From contig CM054134.1 of assembly GCA_028751875.1 (NCBI GenBank), forward strand, positions 66,078,219 to 66,142,218: 64,000 bases of DNA. The letters run 5' to 3'. The notes beneath the pieces were generated by a model. That model was not told where the DNA came from. It made no database searches and saw only the letters and a program-made list of their open reading frames with translations. The stretch is from Rapana venosa. Lineage: Eukaryota > Mollusca > Gastropoda > Neogastropoda > Muricidae. Within the stretch, counting starts at the first letter, position 1; each line of letters opens with the position of its first letter. Positions 32,801 through 43,964 of this stretch are shown here, one piece after another. The translations under genes and the position numbers were made by a program.

Positions 32801-33074
32801 CTATAAACCTCACTGGCGGACTCAAATCCCTGATTTTTCATTGCTTAACTTTTTTTCTAAGCTGTCATAATTTTTGGGGGCCCTGGTAGCCAAAAAAATG
32901 ATGTACTCGCCTCTTTCCCAAGTCGTAAGTTTCCAACCGTTCTCCCTTTGTCACAGCGTAGAATTTCGTGTAAATCCTTCTTTTTTCGTGACATTTATGC
33001 ACAATCACCACATTCCCCAAATTCTTTTTTTTACTAAAAAACGTTTTAACGTTTTTAGTCGCCATATGCCCGGA

Positions 33075-33156
33075 AGAGAGAGAGAGAGAGGGGGGGGGGG
33101 GGGGGGGGGGGGGAGGAAGGGGGGGAGAGAGAGAGAGAGAGGAGAGAGAGAGAGGG
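33075..33156. repeat. (GA)n with a G-run core
   Basis: GA repeats around a run of ~24 G (33091-33113) plus GGAAGGGGG. It lies at the 3' end of LINE-E, where the element's minus-strand tail would read CT repeats. Confidence 0.9.
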
Positions 33157-33802
33157 ATAATTTGGTAAATGCAAGGGAGGAATATTTATTTGTTTCCAAC
33201 AGATCAATTGTGGATTTTTATTTTTGATGCTAAAGTAATGAAAAATGACTTTTGAAGATTGTTAATGTTTTGGGTGTTGTCTAAATGAGTCGGGAAAGGG
33301 GAGTTCCACAGCACGGGGCTGAAAAAAGAAAGCTAGTTTTGAACAATTATTCTTGGGTTTGGGAACAGGGCTTTTCGTATTTCGGGAAAATGATTCATTG
33401 GGAACTTGTCTTTTAAGGATGGGAAAATTTTCCTGTCTTACTTAAAATCATGATCCTTTTTTAAAATCTTAGTCTTTGGGTGGGGGAAGAATATTTAACG
33501 GTATAATCATTCTAGAAAGGTAGTTGCATAGCAGAACCCACAGGGTGAAGAAAATTTTAGAGGTTTGTATATAAGTTTGAAAAAAAGTTTTCTTGAATGA
33601 AAGTCAAAAAAATGTTTGTTTTTAGTCGTTGGTATATCTTTGGACTGTTTTGCACAGATGGGATAGTGTGGTACCAGCTGAGATTTTCTAAATTTGTTTT
33701 CCTAGAACTTGGGGTAAAGGGCTTGTTCTTTGTTTTTTTCAATATGGTTTGGGAGAGAATTTATGAGATGATTTTGTCGCTTTTGTTGGTAGTGATAACA
33801 TG

Positions 33803-36800
33803 ATCAGAGTCGAGTCAAGGTGCCCTCTGTATGGTAACTGGGCCCCATATACCTGTTCAGTGGGGAGAAAACCCCGACCCAAAACCCCCCAGTTTGGGGG
33901 AAATAAGTTTGGGAGGGAGATGGCGCCCCAAAAGCAACCACGTCCACAAAAATGCCAACAGGGACAGACTGCAAGAAAAAACATCCCGGTGGGTTGAGGC
34001 CGGGAATACAAAAAACGCCCCTTCCATTGGAGTGTTCAGGATGGGGGTGGAAATATGCGATGGACAAAAACAACAGCGGTCAAACCCCCAGGCTGAGAGG
34101 ACCCATTGGTACAGGGAAACATCCGTCCTTGCACGCATGTGGAAGCCCCAAGAACTAACCATGAACTACGAAGATACAAAGGGGCCCTTTTTGGACGGCC
34201 GAAGTCCTTTGGGTGGATTGGGGAAACAACCACGAGAAGATCACAAACTAGGGTAGTGTGACGACTCCAAACACCAACACGGAAAAGGGATTTTTTGTCA
34301 CAAAAGAACTAACATGTATCAGCGTCCCCAATTTCAAGCAGCTGACTCCATGCGTGTCGAAGCAAAACCACACAACAGACCATCATAAAAGTCTATGCCC
34401 CAACATAGATACGTGATGAAGAAATCGAGTGTTTTACGAGGTTTGGAAGGACCCATAAAATCAACCCAAAAAAGGGGACTTTCTCATGATCCAGGGCGGG
34501 GAATGCCAAATGGGCCCTGACGTTATGCCCAAAGGGCCGGGGACAGTAGGCCTTTTTGGGCGTGGACGAAACCAATGAAGACCCCAGCTTTTGAAATTCG
34601 AAAGCACCACAATCTTACTGTCCCCAAACACCTTACCCCCACAAGACATCAAAAAGAACGACGTGGCCTCACCAATGGAAAAACATAACCAGATTGACTA
34701 CATCTTGGGCCCCAAAAACGATTTAAGTCGAGCATAAACAAAGCCCAGACAAAAATTTCCTGGCGCTGATTTGGCAGTGACCACAAAAGGTCTCATGCCC
34801 TACAGATCAAGTGAGCCCAAGCCCCGAAGAAAATCCCCGTTTGGGGTTAAAATGGAAAGCGAAGGACCCGAAGTCGTAAAATCTTTAAGCTGAGATAGGG
34901 GCAATTTGAGCATTGTTTTTCCTCCAAGACGACATAAAAACCTCACTGGACCTTGAAGGCCATTCAGGAGACAGTGCTGGGATCCCTTTGGGAAGAAAAG
35001 GAAAAAACCCCAAACGTGGGTTATAAGATATCCGTACCTGCCGATCAACGTAGGGGGGTAAAGCCAGAGAAGAACAAAAACCAGAAACGGGCCCAAGAGT
35101 ATAGAACAGTCAACAGGTCAATCAAGAAGAAGTACGAGGCCATGGGGAATGGATGTAGAAACAATGCTCCAAAGGTTGAAAGGCAATGGCGAAAGGAGAC
35201 AGCAAAAGGCGTACCAGACCCTAAAAGGGACTAACCCAAGTCCCAGCATCCAAAGACCTCCGTTATTGAAGACAAAGGGGGTCAGTCCTTACAGAGACGC
35301 CCCTTCATGAAAGATGGACAGAAAATTGCAGCGCCTGTACAATACAAGCTGAAAGGCTGATCCGAACAAATTTACCAGCAAGATCCCAGCCATCAATCCT
35401 GAAAACACCAGTGTGGAGGAAAAGTGAAGAAGCGTAAGATCCCTTGAAAGGGGGCAAGCACCAGGGATTGAAACATCCGGCTGAGCCCTCAAAACGAGGC
35501 CCAGAGAGACAAAACATTTAAAATTATTGCTAAAGCATCTGGGCCAGCAAAGATGGCCTGAACAGTGGACCCCAAACCACAATTTTTCCCCTTCCAAAAA
35601 AGGGGGACCCGAAGAGTCCAAAATTACAGAAAAAAATCAGTTTATAAGCCCTCCCAAACAAAGTTAGCTACGCATTGCCCTTTAAAGACTGAACCACAAG
35701 CAGAAGAAATCCTTTCAGAAGAAACCCCGGAGGATTTAGAAAGGGCGAAGCACTGTCGAGGATCCCTTTAAAATCAGAAAATTCATGAGAAGCATCTGCA
35801 ACATCAACTACAGCTCTAAACAACTTTATTACTTCAAGAAGGCCCTTTGACCGAGTGTGGCAAAAGCTCTGTGGCAAGTCATGAGAACTTAACTTCGCGA
35901 GGACCCGATTCAAGTCATCCCCGGCGCTGATGAAGCTCCCACGTGCGTCCCATGGGGGAAAACGGGGAGTTTTCCGGTTCAGTTGGAGTTTGAAAGGCTG
36001 CCCGCTATCCCCCTTTTTTTCAACTGTTTGGGGAAAATATGCATAAAGGGCCCCCCTTGATTCAAAACCCAATCACAATAGGAGGGAAAGGCCCGTTGCA
36101 ATCTTCGATTCGCAGACGATATTGATCTATGGGCCCCAGTGAAGAAGAACCCAGGATCTCACCCCCAGAGGAAACATCAGCCAAAGCCCCCGGTATGGAG
36201 ATCAGCACGGAAAAGGCAAATCCCAAATGAACAATACCACAAAACCCACCATCCCCCCGCACAAGTGAGGGCGAGACCAGAGGGGTGGAAACTTTCAAGT
36301 ACCCGGGCAGTCATCCCAAAGAAGGGACGAGCACACAAGAGGTGAAGGTCGACTTGTGTGGGGACTCTCTCTATGACTAAATGGCGAAAGTGTGGAGAAA
36401 CCCCAACATCAGAACCCCCACTAAGGTGACTCTACAAGGTATCTCACATCCATTGCCTTGTACAGTGTGAAAATGGACACTTACTGCCGATTTAGAACGT
36501 CCATTCAAGCCTTGAGATGAAAATGCCCAGGCGGGGTCCGAACTCACCCACAAAACCGTAAAACTAATGACTAGTCTGGAAAGTCGAGGCACTGGTGGCA
36601 AAAAAGAAACATTTTAATACAGTCAAACGGGGAAAATGAAGTGGTTTGGCCCACAACAAGGTATAACGCCTGTCAAAGCGTCTGCAGGGGGAAAGGTGGG
36701 GAAAGGGGCAAGGAGACAGGGACGACCAGCAAAAAATGGGGTATCCAACATCAAGGTGTGGACCGGCCCCACTGTACCAAAACCTCCTGAAAGAGCCCAG

Positions 36801-36878
36801 GACAGAACCATTTGGCTCCACTTGCAGCGTCCGTGCGGGTACCCCAACGGTCGTCCCGCCCAAGGAATGAAACGAAAG
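33803..36878 (+). mobile_element. LINE-C copy 2, near full-length, inserted in LINE-E
   Basis: Plus-strand, ~3.1 kb. The 5' region (33830-34250) carries an EEP catalytic-region motif (GLSEV-like, ~34200). Endonuclease, linker and RT follow in the order seen in copy 1. The FADD catalytic box is intact at 36109-36120 (with RFADDIDL-type context), and the C-terminus ends YPNGRPAQGMKRK just before the stop at 36879. TAACATG (33796-33802) and TAAGCATG (36879-36886) may be an imperfect target-site duplication. LINE-E text reads across the join as KTKCML. Sequence quality is poor throughout, so ORF breaks are unreliable. Confidence 0.75.
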
Positions 36879-37899
36879 TAAGCATGCATTTGGTTTTGTG
36901 GGGGGGTTATAGACATGTGTTTTAGTTCAGCCCATTTGACAAGATCATCAGTGTATTTTGAAAGTCTTTGGGGGAAGTTAATGTCAGTATGCTTGTATGT
37001 AGGTTGTGTCGTCAGCAAAAAAGTTCGCATTTAGTTTTGATATGGGGGGGGTCATTTTTAAAATGAAAAGAGAATTGGTCCAAAGATGGACCCCTGTGGT
37101 ACTTAAAAGTGGGTTTTAGTGTGGATGTGGACGTAGCTATTGAAAAACATTTTTGCCTTTTTGTAAGATAAGAAGAAAGAAGTTCAAGAGTATTTTTAGA
37201 GAGATTATTAAGTTAGTTTTTTAATGAGAAGTCTGGGGTAAATTTACCCGAATGCTTTTTGAAATCTACAATAATATCCACAAAATTTATTGTCTTTAAT
37301 GTTGACGCAATTGTTACAACACTATTTTAATGCCGTAGACAAAAGTGATTTTTTAAATCCAGACGATTTGGGTGAAGTAATTTGTTAATATCTATATAGG
37401 GACTATGTGTTTATTCATATTTTTTCCAAGGTTTTGAAAGGTAAGATAAAATAGAGATTGGCCATAAAATTTAGGGGGTCAAAGTGTCTCCAGATTGTGG
37501 ATCGGAATCCCTTAGCAGTTTTGAAGGGGTTGGGGAAAAAGTTTTTGAAGAAAAGGTTATGTATTTGTCAATGTCTGTAATAATGGACTGAGAGTTTTAG
37601 TATTCTGCCATTTTCCATCAAGACCCCAGGTACTTTATTGTTTGAGGGAGTCAGGTAAAAGTAGACCCCAAAAAATATGAATGGTTGTGGAGTTTTGATG
37701 GAAAATTTCTTTTCTTTGGGAAATTGTTTTAGTTCATTGAACATTTGGGCTTCGATTTATCATTGTTAATTATGTTAGAAAAATATTTTGAGGTGATTGT
37801 TTAATTTTTCAGCAGAAATATTTTTAAATTTCGTTAGATTTGGGAAAACAAATTTTATTTTTTGATTGTTGCCCCTTTCCCTACAGTTTTGAGTTTTGT

Positions 37900-38500
37900 T
37901 TGGATGAAATAGATCTTGGAAAAATTTCCTTTTCTTCACCGTTTTTTTGAGTTTATGGATTTTTTAATTTTTTTTCCCCTATAATATTTTTTTTTTAAGA
38001 AACTCAGTTCCCTTTTTAAACCAAAGGGGGTTTGCTAATGTTTTATCCCTTAGGTTTTTTTTTTGGGGCATGTTTGTTTTAGATTTCAGTAAAAACTTTT
38101 ATCCCGAATCAATGGCCAGTCTGGATCGAATATTGAATGTTTCCCCGGCTGGAATGCTTAACTTAAGAAAAAAATATCATTAAATTTTGCAAAAGAACGA
38201 TAGGTTTGTTTTATGGCCAGTTTAGGATTTTTTTTTCCCCTTTTTTTGACCTTTTGGGACAGAGGGTAGTGGTCGCTCAGTTGGTAAGGGCCCAAAGTTT
38301 TTAGATGTTTTTAGGGCTGAACATAGTTTTGATCAATATTGTGTTAGAATTTGAGTGACTCTTTGGGTGAAGTTATAATTGGTGAAATTGAAGAGCATCT
38401 TGGGTCCATTGGTTGTTTACTTTTGCTAGGGGCAATATTAAAATCACCTAGTAAAATAATTTCCCCAGTTTTAAAAGAATACGTTCATATGGGAAAAGTC
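37900..38500. other. low-fidelity end of contig
   Basis: Inflated T, C and G runs immediately before the N gap, overlying the LINE-E endonuclease. This is consistent with low read support near a contig end. Confidence 0.55.
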
Positions 38501-39000
38501 NNNNNNNNNNNNNNNNNNNNNNNNNNNNNNNNNNNNNNNNNNNNNNNNNNNNNNNNNNNNNNNNNNNNNNNNNNNNNNNNNNNNNNNNNNNNNNNNNNNN
38601 NNNNNNNNNNNNNNNNNNNNNNNNNNNNNNNNNNNNNNNNNNNNNNNNNNNNNNNNNNNNNNNNNNNNNNNNNNNNNNNNNNNNNNNNNNNNNNNNNNNN
38701 NNNNNNNNNNNNNNNNNNNNNNNNNNNNNNNNNNNNNNNNNNNNNNNNNNNNNNNNNNNNNNNNNNNNNNNNNNNNNNNNNNNNNNNNNNNNNNNNNNNN
38801 NNNNNNNNNNNNNNNNNNNNNNNNNNNNNNNNNNNNNNNNNNNNNNNNNNNNNNNNNNNNNNNNNNNNNNNNNNNNNNNNNNNNNNNNNNNNNNNNNNNN
38901 NNNNNNNNNNNNNNNNNNNNNNNNNNNNNNNNNNNNNNNNNNNNNNNNNNNNNNNNNNNNNNNNNNNNNNNNNNNNNNNNNNNNNNNNNNNNNNNNNNNN
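38501..39000. other. assembly gap (500 N)
   Basis: Exactly 500 N, a placeholder join. The sequences on the two sides are not obviously parts of one element. Confidence 1.
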
Positions 39001-40140
39001 TAAGCCGTTCATTTCAATCCCATGGGTCCATGAACCCGGGGTTCAAATCTGGGGTTTTGGGCTTTTAAGGGGGGGGGATTTCTTTTTTTTTTTAAATTTT
39101 TTTTTAAAAAATTTAAAGAATCCCCCGGGGCGGTAAACTTCAAGAGAGACTTGCCATTTTGCCTTTTTTTCCTTTGTAAAATGATATGCACAAAAAAAGA
39201 TCGGAATAGGCGTTAAAATACCCCGAATTTTATGTCAGCGTTGGGGGGTGAGGGAAAACACGCACATACCAGTGCACCCCAAACTGGAATGGGGCCCCCC
39301 TTATGGTGGGCCAAAAGGTCGCATACGAAAAAATTATCATGGTGAAACCTAGGAGTTCCCCCGAAAAAAAAAAACAGCAAAAAACAGCACAACAAAAACA
39401 AACAAAAACAAAAAAAGCAGCAAGAAAAACAGCAGCAATAACAGCAAAAAACAACGAAAAAACAAAAAAACAAACCAACGCGGGCAGGGGAACCCTTGTT
39501 TCGCTAACAAAAACAACCCCAAAAATGCATTTTGGGGGATTGTCTCCACGGCAAGTCTTAGCAAAAATTACAGCCTACAACCCCGAAGGGATGTGGCTGG
39601 TGGATGGTCCTTCTGGTGAGCAAAAAGAAAAAAAAAAAGCCCAAAAATTTTCCCCATTGGGTTAAAACCTAAAATCTACCCAAAGGAATTGGGGGGAAAA
39701 TCAAAGAAAGTAGAAAAAAAAAAAACTCTTCTCTTCCCCTCCGCCTTCCCCCCCCCCCTTTTTTTCCCTTCCCTTTTCTTCCCCTAGCCTCTTCTTCCCC
39801 TCCTCCTTCTTCCCCCCCCCCTCCCCCCCCCAAAAACCCCCCCTTACCCTCCCCACCCCTGCCCAACTACCCTATACCTCCCCTTTTGGTTTGCCGTTTC
39901 ATTTGTTGGAGGGGGCCCACGTTTGCTGCCCCTGAGAAGTCTTGCTAGTTATATGATGGGAGGCAGGAGCGTCAAGACGAAAAACCCCCGGGATTAAATT
40001 TAAAGAATGAAACACAAAAAATTTATGTGTTTACGTGTGGTTTTGGGAACAAACGTTGTTGTTTGTTTTTGTTTTGTTGTTTTTATTTTTATATCATCCC
40101 CTCTCCCTTTTTATCTTTGTTTGGGGGCTGTCTTTGTCAG
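39001..40140. other. low-complexity and low-fidelity stretch
   Basis: At 39037-39058 GGTTCAAATCTGG resembles a pol III B box, perhaps a damaged tRNA-derived SINE head. (CAA)n/(AAAAC)-rich DNA lies at 39365-39475, and CT/C-rich DNA at 39725-39850. I see no gene. Confidence 0.5.
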
Positions 40141-40154
40141 GCGAAAGAAGGAAC

Positions 40155-40198
40155 GCGGGGGGGGGGGGTGGGAGAGAAAAGGGGGGGTGGGGGGGGGG

Positions 40199-40246
<48 letters not shown>

Positions 40247-40290
40247 TGAAAGAGAGAGGAGAGAGGAGAGAGAGAGAGAGGAGAGGAGTT
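40155..40290. repeat. G-rich and (GA)n array
   Basis: Short G runs (8-11) interleaved with GA repeats. It abuts the 3' tail of the inverted SINE-1 copy that follows. Confidence 0.9.
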
Positions 40291-40297
40291 TTTTTTT

Positions 40298-40616
40298 TAT
40301 TTGGGATAATGGAAAAAGACTCGGTGTTTTTTAGATCCAGTTCCGTGTGATGCGTTTTTGTAAAATTTTGTCATCCCTTCCGCCCGGGAATGACTATCTT
40401 CCCCCAAAGCGGACGGGTTTTAGCGTTTGCGCAAGATTGTTCTGCGTGCGTTCGCGCAGGGGCCTCGGTTTAAGTCTCATCGTCTCAACAGTTTTTGAGG
40501 TGAGTGAAGTCGGCACTGATGTTAACCCAGAGGAAAAAATCCTCTTGAACGAGATTCGAACCTGGGTCAGCAAGATCATGAGCGCATCACTCTGACCACC
40601 AGCTATCCCTTCCCCC
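40298..40616 (-). mobile_element. SINE-1, full-length, reverse orientation
   Basis: Head (plus 40595-40612) reads GGGATAGCTGGTGGTCAGAG on the minus strand. The B box GGTTCGAATCT follows (plus ~40553-40563), then GTTAACATCAGTGCCGAC, a damaged TTCGGATGAGAC core, AAACCGAGGCCCC, GAACGCACGCAGAACA, and the ATTATCC-type tail at ~40305. It is the same structure as 58054-58400. No coding capacity. Confidence 0.9.
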
Positions 40617-40657
40617 CCTGAGATAATATTACTAGATATGAATAGAGACAAAGAGGG

Positions 40658-40658
<1 letters not shown>

Positions 40659-40741
<83 letters not shown>

Positions 40742-41010
40742 AGAGAGACAGACAGACAGACAGAGACAGACAGAAAGATAGAAGGATAGAAGGAGGGAGT
40801 GGGAGAGAAGGAACAGAGAGAAGAAGAGATAGAAAAAGAAACTAAGAGAAGGGACAGAGAGAAAGAGATAAGAGATACAGAAAGAAGTTAAGAGACAAAT
40901 AGAGAGAAGAGAAAGGGGGACAGACAGAGAGAGAAGAGAGAGAGTGAGACAGAGCGACAGACAGACAGAGACAGAGAAACACACAGAGACACACAGACAG
41001 ACAGAGGGCG
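40659..41010. repeat. (GA)n grading into (GACA)n
   Basis: A pure GA tract at 40659-40735, then mixed GAGA/GACA/GATA units to 41010. The interval 41011-41200 holds nothing recognisable. Confidence 0.9.
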
Positions 41011-41204
41011 AGAGGCGTTGTATTATAAATGACATCATATGGCTTGGCAAAATGATTATGAAAAGGCATGAGGTATGTGACACATTCATTTAATTAACAA
41101 ACACACCGCGCACACGACCAAACGAAAAATAAACAGCATACGGAACAAAAACGTAAACGATAATTTGTATTAATTTCACATAGCATAGCTCATTTGATTT
41201 GAAT

Positions 41205-41595
41205 GAGAGACAGACAGACAGACAGACAGACACAGACAGACAGACAGACAGACACACACACACACACGGGGACACACACAGAGAAAAAGATAGACACAGA
41301 TAGGCAGACAGACAGACAGACATACAGGACTAAGGGAGATAGACAATACCACGCTGTGTAACAGTCGAAGTAGTGGCACTAATAATAGTGATAATTGTAG
41401 TAGTTGTAGTTACTAATATTATCATAACTGCTGCTTCTGTTGTTGATGCTGCTGCTACATCTATACGTTCAACTGCTAAAAAAGAAAGAAAAGAAAAGAA
41501 AAGAAAGAAAGACAGACAGACTGACAGAAAAGAAAGACAGACAGAAAGACCGACAGACAAAAGACAGACAGACAGACCGACAGAAAGAAATAATG
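41205..41595. repeat. (GACA)n and (GAAA)n arrays
   Basis: GACA arrays at 41208-41252 and 41304-41325, a CA tract between them, and GAAA/GACA mixtures at 41480-41590. A short GTT/GCT-rich stretch lies at 41385-41470. Confidence 0.9.
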
Positions 41596-41734
41596 GAATA
41601 AAGAAATTAAAGAAAACATGAATGAAGAAAGGAAGGAGAGGAATGGAATGAAAGGAAAGGAAGGAAGACAGTGAAAAGGAAAGCACAGCCAGATACGGCG
41701 TCGTGCCAATCCCCTATCATTGGGTCCAACAACG

Positions 41735-42055
41735 ACGATGTACTCTCTCTCACTCTCTCTCCTCTCTCTCTACGAGGTCTCATCTCACTCGTCCTCTCGT
41801 CTCTCTTCACTCTCTCTCTCTCTCCCCCACCGCCCCACACTCACTTCTCTGTAAGGGCCCCTACCCCCTCTCTTTTTCTCTGCCCCTCCCCCCTCTCTCT
41901 CTCTCTGCCCCTCCCTCTCACTCCCCCCTCTCTTCTCCCCGCCTCTATCTGTCATCCACCCCCCCAAAAAAAATTTTTTTATTAATCTCTCTCTCTCCTC
42001 TCTCTCAATCAACTCTCTCTCCTCCATAATATCTCTCTCTCTCCTCTGTGCTTTC
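41735..42055. repeat. (CT)n and C/T-rich block
   Basis: CT-dominated DNA with CCCC and TCTC variation, ending in a (GC)4-type tract at 42066-42077. ORFs here are Ser/Leu/Pro-rich by composition only. Confidence 0.9.
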
Positions 42056-42429
42056 GTCTGTGAGTGCGCGCGCGCGCGTGGTTCAGGTCTGTATGTGTGC
42101 ATAGCGTGCGAGCGCGTATACACGATTCAACAACGACTGACAGACAAGCACGCGTTTTTCTCCTTTCTTTTTCCCTTTCTATTCCTTTCTTTTTTTTCCA
42201 TTTTATTTCCTTTCCTCTTCTGTTCCAATACCTTATGGCCATATACACCCTCACCCCACCCACTCCCTCCCCTCTCTGCCCCCCACCCACCCCCTCCCCC
42301 TGCTTATAACCTACACCCCTGCCCTCCCCCTCCTGTCCAAACACACGGCAGTTTCATCTTCGCTACCCCTCCTCTGTCATACAACTCACACGATGCCAAC
42401 GGAAAACTGATGTGCAAGAGACGAAAAAG

Positions 42430-42443
42430 AGAGGGGAGGGGGT

Positions 42444-42482
<39 letters not shown>

Positions 42483-42494
42483 CGGGGGGGGGGG
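42430..42494. repeat. poly-G tract (39-base run plus 11-base run)
   Basis: G at 42444-42482 without interruption, one C, then 11 G. Runs this long commonly stall polymerases, so the true length is uncertain. Confidence 0.9.
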
Positions 42495-42599
42495 ACTCTC
42501 TGGAACTGGGACGAGAGGGGAAAAAAAAAAGGCTTGGCTTTCCTTCTTCCTCTTCCCCTTACACCCCCACTGTGGCGTTTAATGTGGGTGGGTGGGTAG

Positions 42600-42665
42600 G
42601 GTTGGGGGAAGGGGTATGTGATTGTTTTGTGTGTGTGTGTGTGGGTGGTTGGGTGGGTGGGGTGA
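42600..42665. repeat. GGGT/TG-rich simple repeat
   Basis: TG repeats with TGGG and TTGGG variants, directly left of an inverted SINE-1 tail. Confidence 0.8.
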
Positions 42666-42689
42666 GTGTGTATTTATTTTATTTCATTC

Positions 42690-42972
42690 TATTTTATATC
42701 GAGGATAATGGAATAATCACTTATGTTTTTTTTACATATACATTATCTTCTTTTCTCGCATTTTTTTTCTCGTTTCTTTAGATAGAAGCTTGATCAAAAA
42801 AAGCAAAAGCACGCTTATTCAAATGAAACCATCTGAAAAATAAAAGTTGACTTTGACTTTGACTTTGACAATCCAGCCCCCATCGTAACATCCAGTCCCG
42901 TGTGTAGCAGTTTTAAATTTTGTCATTTTCTGTTCCTACGCACACAAAGGCCTAACTACATACGAAAAGCGT
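42690..42972 (-). mobile_element. SINE-1 partial copy, interrupted by a LINE 3' end
   Basis: The tail (42695-42737, ATATCGAGGATAATGGAATA) and the body (42875-42972, ACATCCAGTCCCGTGTG to CGAAAAGCGTG) belong to one SINE-1 copy in reverse orientation. About 130 bp of foreign DNA separates them. Confidence 0.75.
42740..42868 (+). mobile_element. 3'-end fragment of an unidentified LINE inside SINE-1
   Basis: It ends AATAAAAGTTGACTTTGAC followed by further TTTGAC units, a polyadenylation-like signal plus a short tandem tail of the kind that ends many invertebrate LINEs. The body is too short to place in a family. Confidence 0.55.
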
Positions 42973-42974
42973 GT

Positions 42975-43029
42975 TAGTGTATGTGTAGTGTGTATGGTGT
43001 GGTTGTGGTTATTTAGTGGTTAGTGTGTG

Positions 43030-43069
<40 letters not shown>

Positions 43070-43190
43070 TGGTTGAGTGTGTGTGTGTGTGTTAGGGTGT
43101 GAGTGTGTGTAGGGGTGTTTGGGTGGGTGGGTGGGGGTGGGGTGTCACTGTGTGTTTGTGTGAGAGACAGAGTATGTGTGTGTTATTTTT
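42975..43190. repeat. (TG)n array
   Basis: Long TG-dominated stretch with GGTGGG and TAG interruptions. Confidence 0.9.
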
Positions 43191-43204
43191 ATATTTATTT
43201 TATA

Positions 43205-43392
43205 TTCTTTTATTTCGAGGATAATGGAATAAGCACTTATGTGCTTTTTTTTTCTCTCACCCTGCCCCCGTGTTTATGCTCTTTTGTCAATTTTGTCATC
43301 CGTTCCTACCGGCACACAACGGCCTACTCTTCCGAAAAGCGGAACGGGTTCTAACGTGTTCGCAAGATTTTCTGCGCACACATTCCTCCCTT
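43205..43392 (-). mobile_element. SINE-1 3' half
   Basis: Reverse orientation: CTTTTATTTCGAGGATAATG, GCACTTATGTGC, then TTTGTCATCCGTTCCTACCG, GCGGAACGGGTTCTAACGTG and a CTGCGCACACATTC end. The tRNA-like head is missing. TG repeats flank both sides. Confidence 0.85.
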
Positions 43393-43417
43393 TCTGTGTG
43401 TGAGAGACGACGACAGA

Positions 43418-43555
43418 CAGAGTGTGTGTGTGTGTGTGTGTTGTGGTGTGTGTGTGTGTGGTGTGTGGGTGTGTGTGTGAGTGTTTGTGAGTGTTAGTGT
43501 GTGGTGTGTGTGTGTGAGTTGTGTGGGTGTGTGTGTGTGTGTGTGTGTGTGTTTT
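43418..43555. repeat. (TG)n array
   Basis: TG repeats followed by (GTAG)3 and (GGGA)n at 43576-43602. Confidence 0.9.
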
Positions 43556-43607
43556 ATGTATATTACTATAAATTGTAGGTAGGTAGGTAGGGAGGGAGGG
43601 AGGGATA

Positions 43608-43808
43608 TTATGTTTCCCTCTCACTCCCTCTCTTATGTTTCTGTCTGTCCCTGTCTCTCTCTCTCTCCCCCTCGTGTATGTCCTCCATTCACTCCTCTCC
43701 CCTGTCTGCTATGTGTCCTGTCTCAGTCTCTCTCTCTCACCACCCCCCCCCTCTACTCCCTCTCCCCCCTCTCTCTCCTCTCCTCTCTCTCCTCTCTCTC
43801 TCTCTGTG
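43608..43808. repeat. (CT)n-rich block
   Basis: CT/TCCC-rich simple DNA. The adjoining 43809-43965 is non-repetitive and I recognise nothing in it. Confidence 0.85.
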
Positions 43809-43964
43809 CGATTCCAGCATCAACATCATCCTCCATAAGACGGACACCATTGATTGTGGGCTGAAAGCTCGTGCAGGCAATCTACAGAGGGTTCAATAAT
43901 TCCACACCTAGCAATACTTGTCAATGCCCAGACACATGTACCACCCCTCCCCCTCTCCCGTTCT

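Larger units (their letters stand above)
23634..33065 (-). mobile_element. LINE-B, right copy, with LINE-C nested between its ORFs
   Basis: Minus-strand CR1/L2-like element. ORF1 (about 32800 to 30870) has a degraded PHD-like region. The inter-ORF DNA carries TG repeats and LINE-C copy 1 (~27968-30570). ORF2 starts at ATG 27339. The 3' end at ~23640 reads AATAAAATATTCTGAACTGA and then CT repeats. The ORF2 part is good-quality sequence; the ORF1 part is low-fidelity. Treating ORF1 and ORF2 as one element is inferred from identical order and strand in both copies. Confidence 0.7.
33165..38500 (-). mobile_element. LINE-E, CR1/Jockey-like, split by LINE-C copy 2 and truncated by a gap
   Basis: The minus-strand ORF2 runs from the gap (38500) down to 36880 and resumes at 33800. 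Motifs in order are an endonuclease ILLGDFN (~38420), PISILPTF-like and LEKYMNKHIV-like segments (~37440), a VDFKKAF-like motif (~37270), VPQGSIFGPILF (~37085) and the catalytic FADD (plus 37008-37019). The KTKCML-type codons are then interrupted by LINE-C copy 2. The C-terminal tail has the typical 'AVELWNSLP ... FKSHF' pattern in degraded form (~33320-33250). The 3' end at ~33165 passes into GA/CT repeats. Most of the endonuclease is in the N gap. Confidence 0.75.

Noticed and set aside
1..39000. LTR retrotransposon or endogenous virus
   Set aside because: I found no paired long terminal repeats, protease, integrase or envelope-like region. All RT segments carry LINE-type motifs and sit next to EEP endonucleases.
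43274..43624. Thr/His-rich ORF overlapping SINE-1
   Set aside because: Its N-terminal half is (TG)n read on the reverse strand and its C-terminal half is SINE-1 sequence. It is not a gene.
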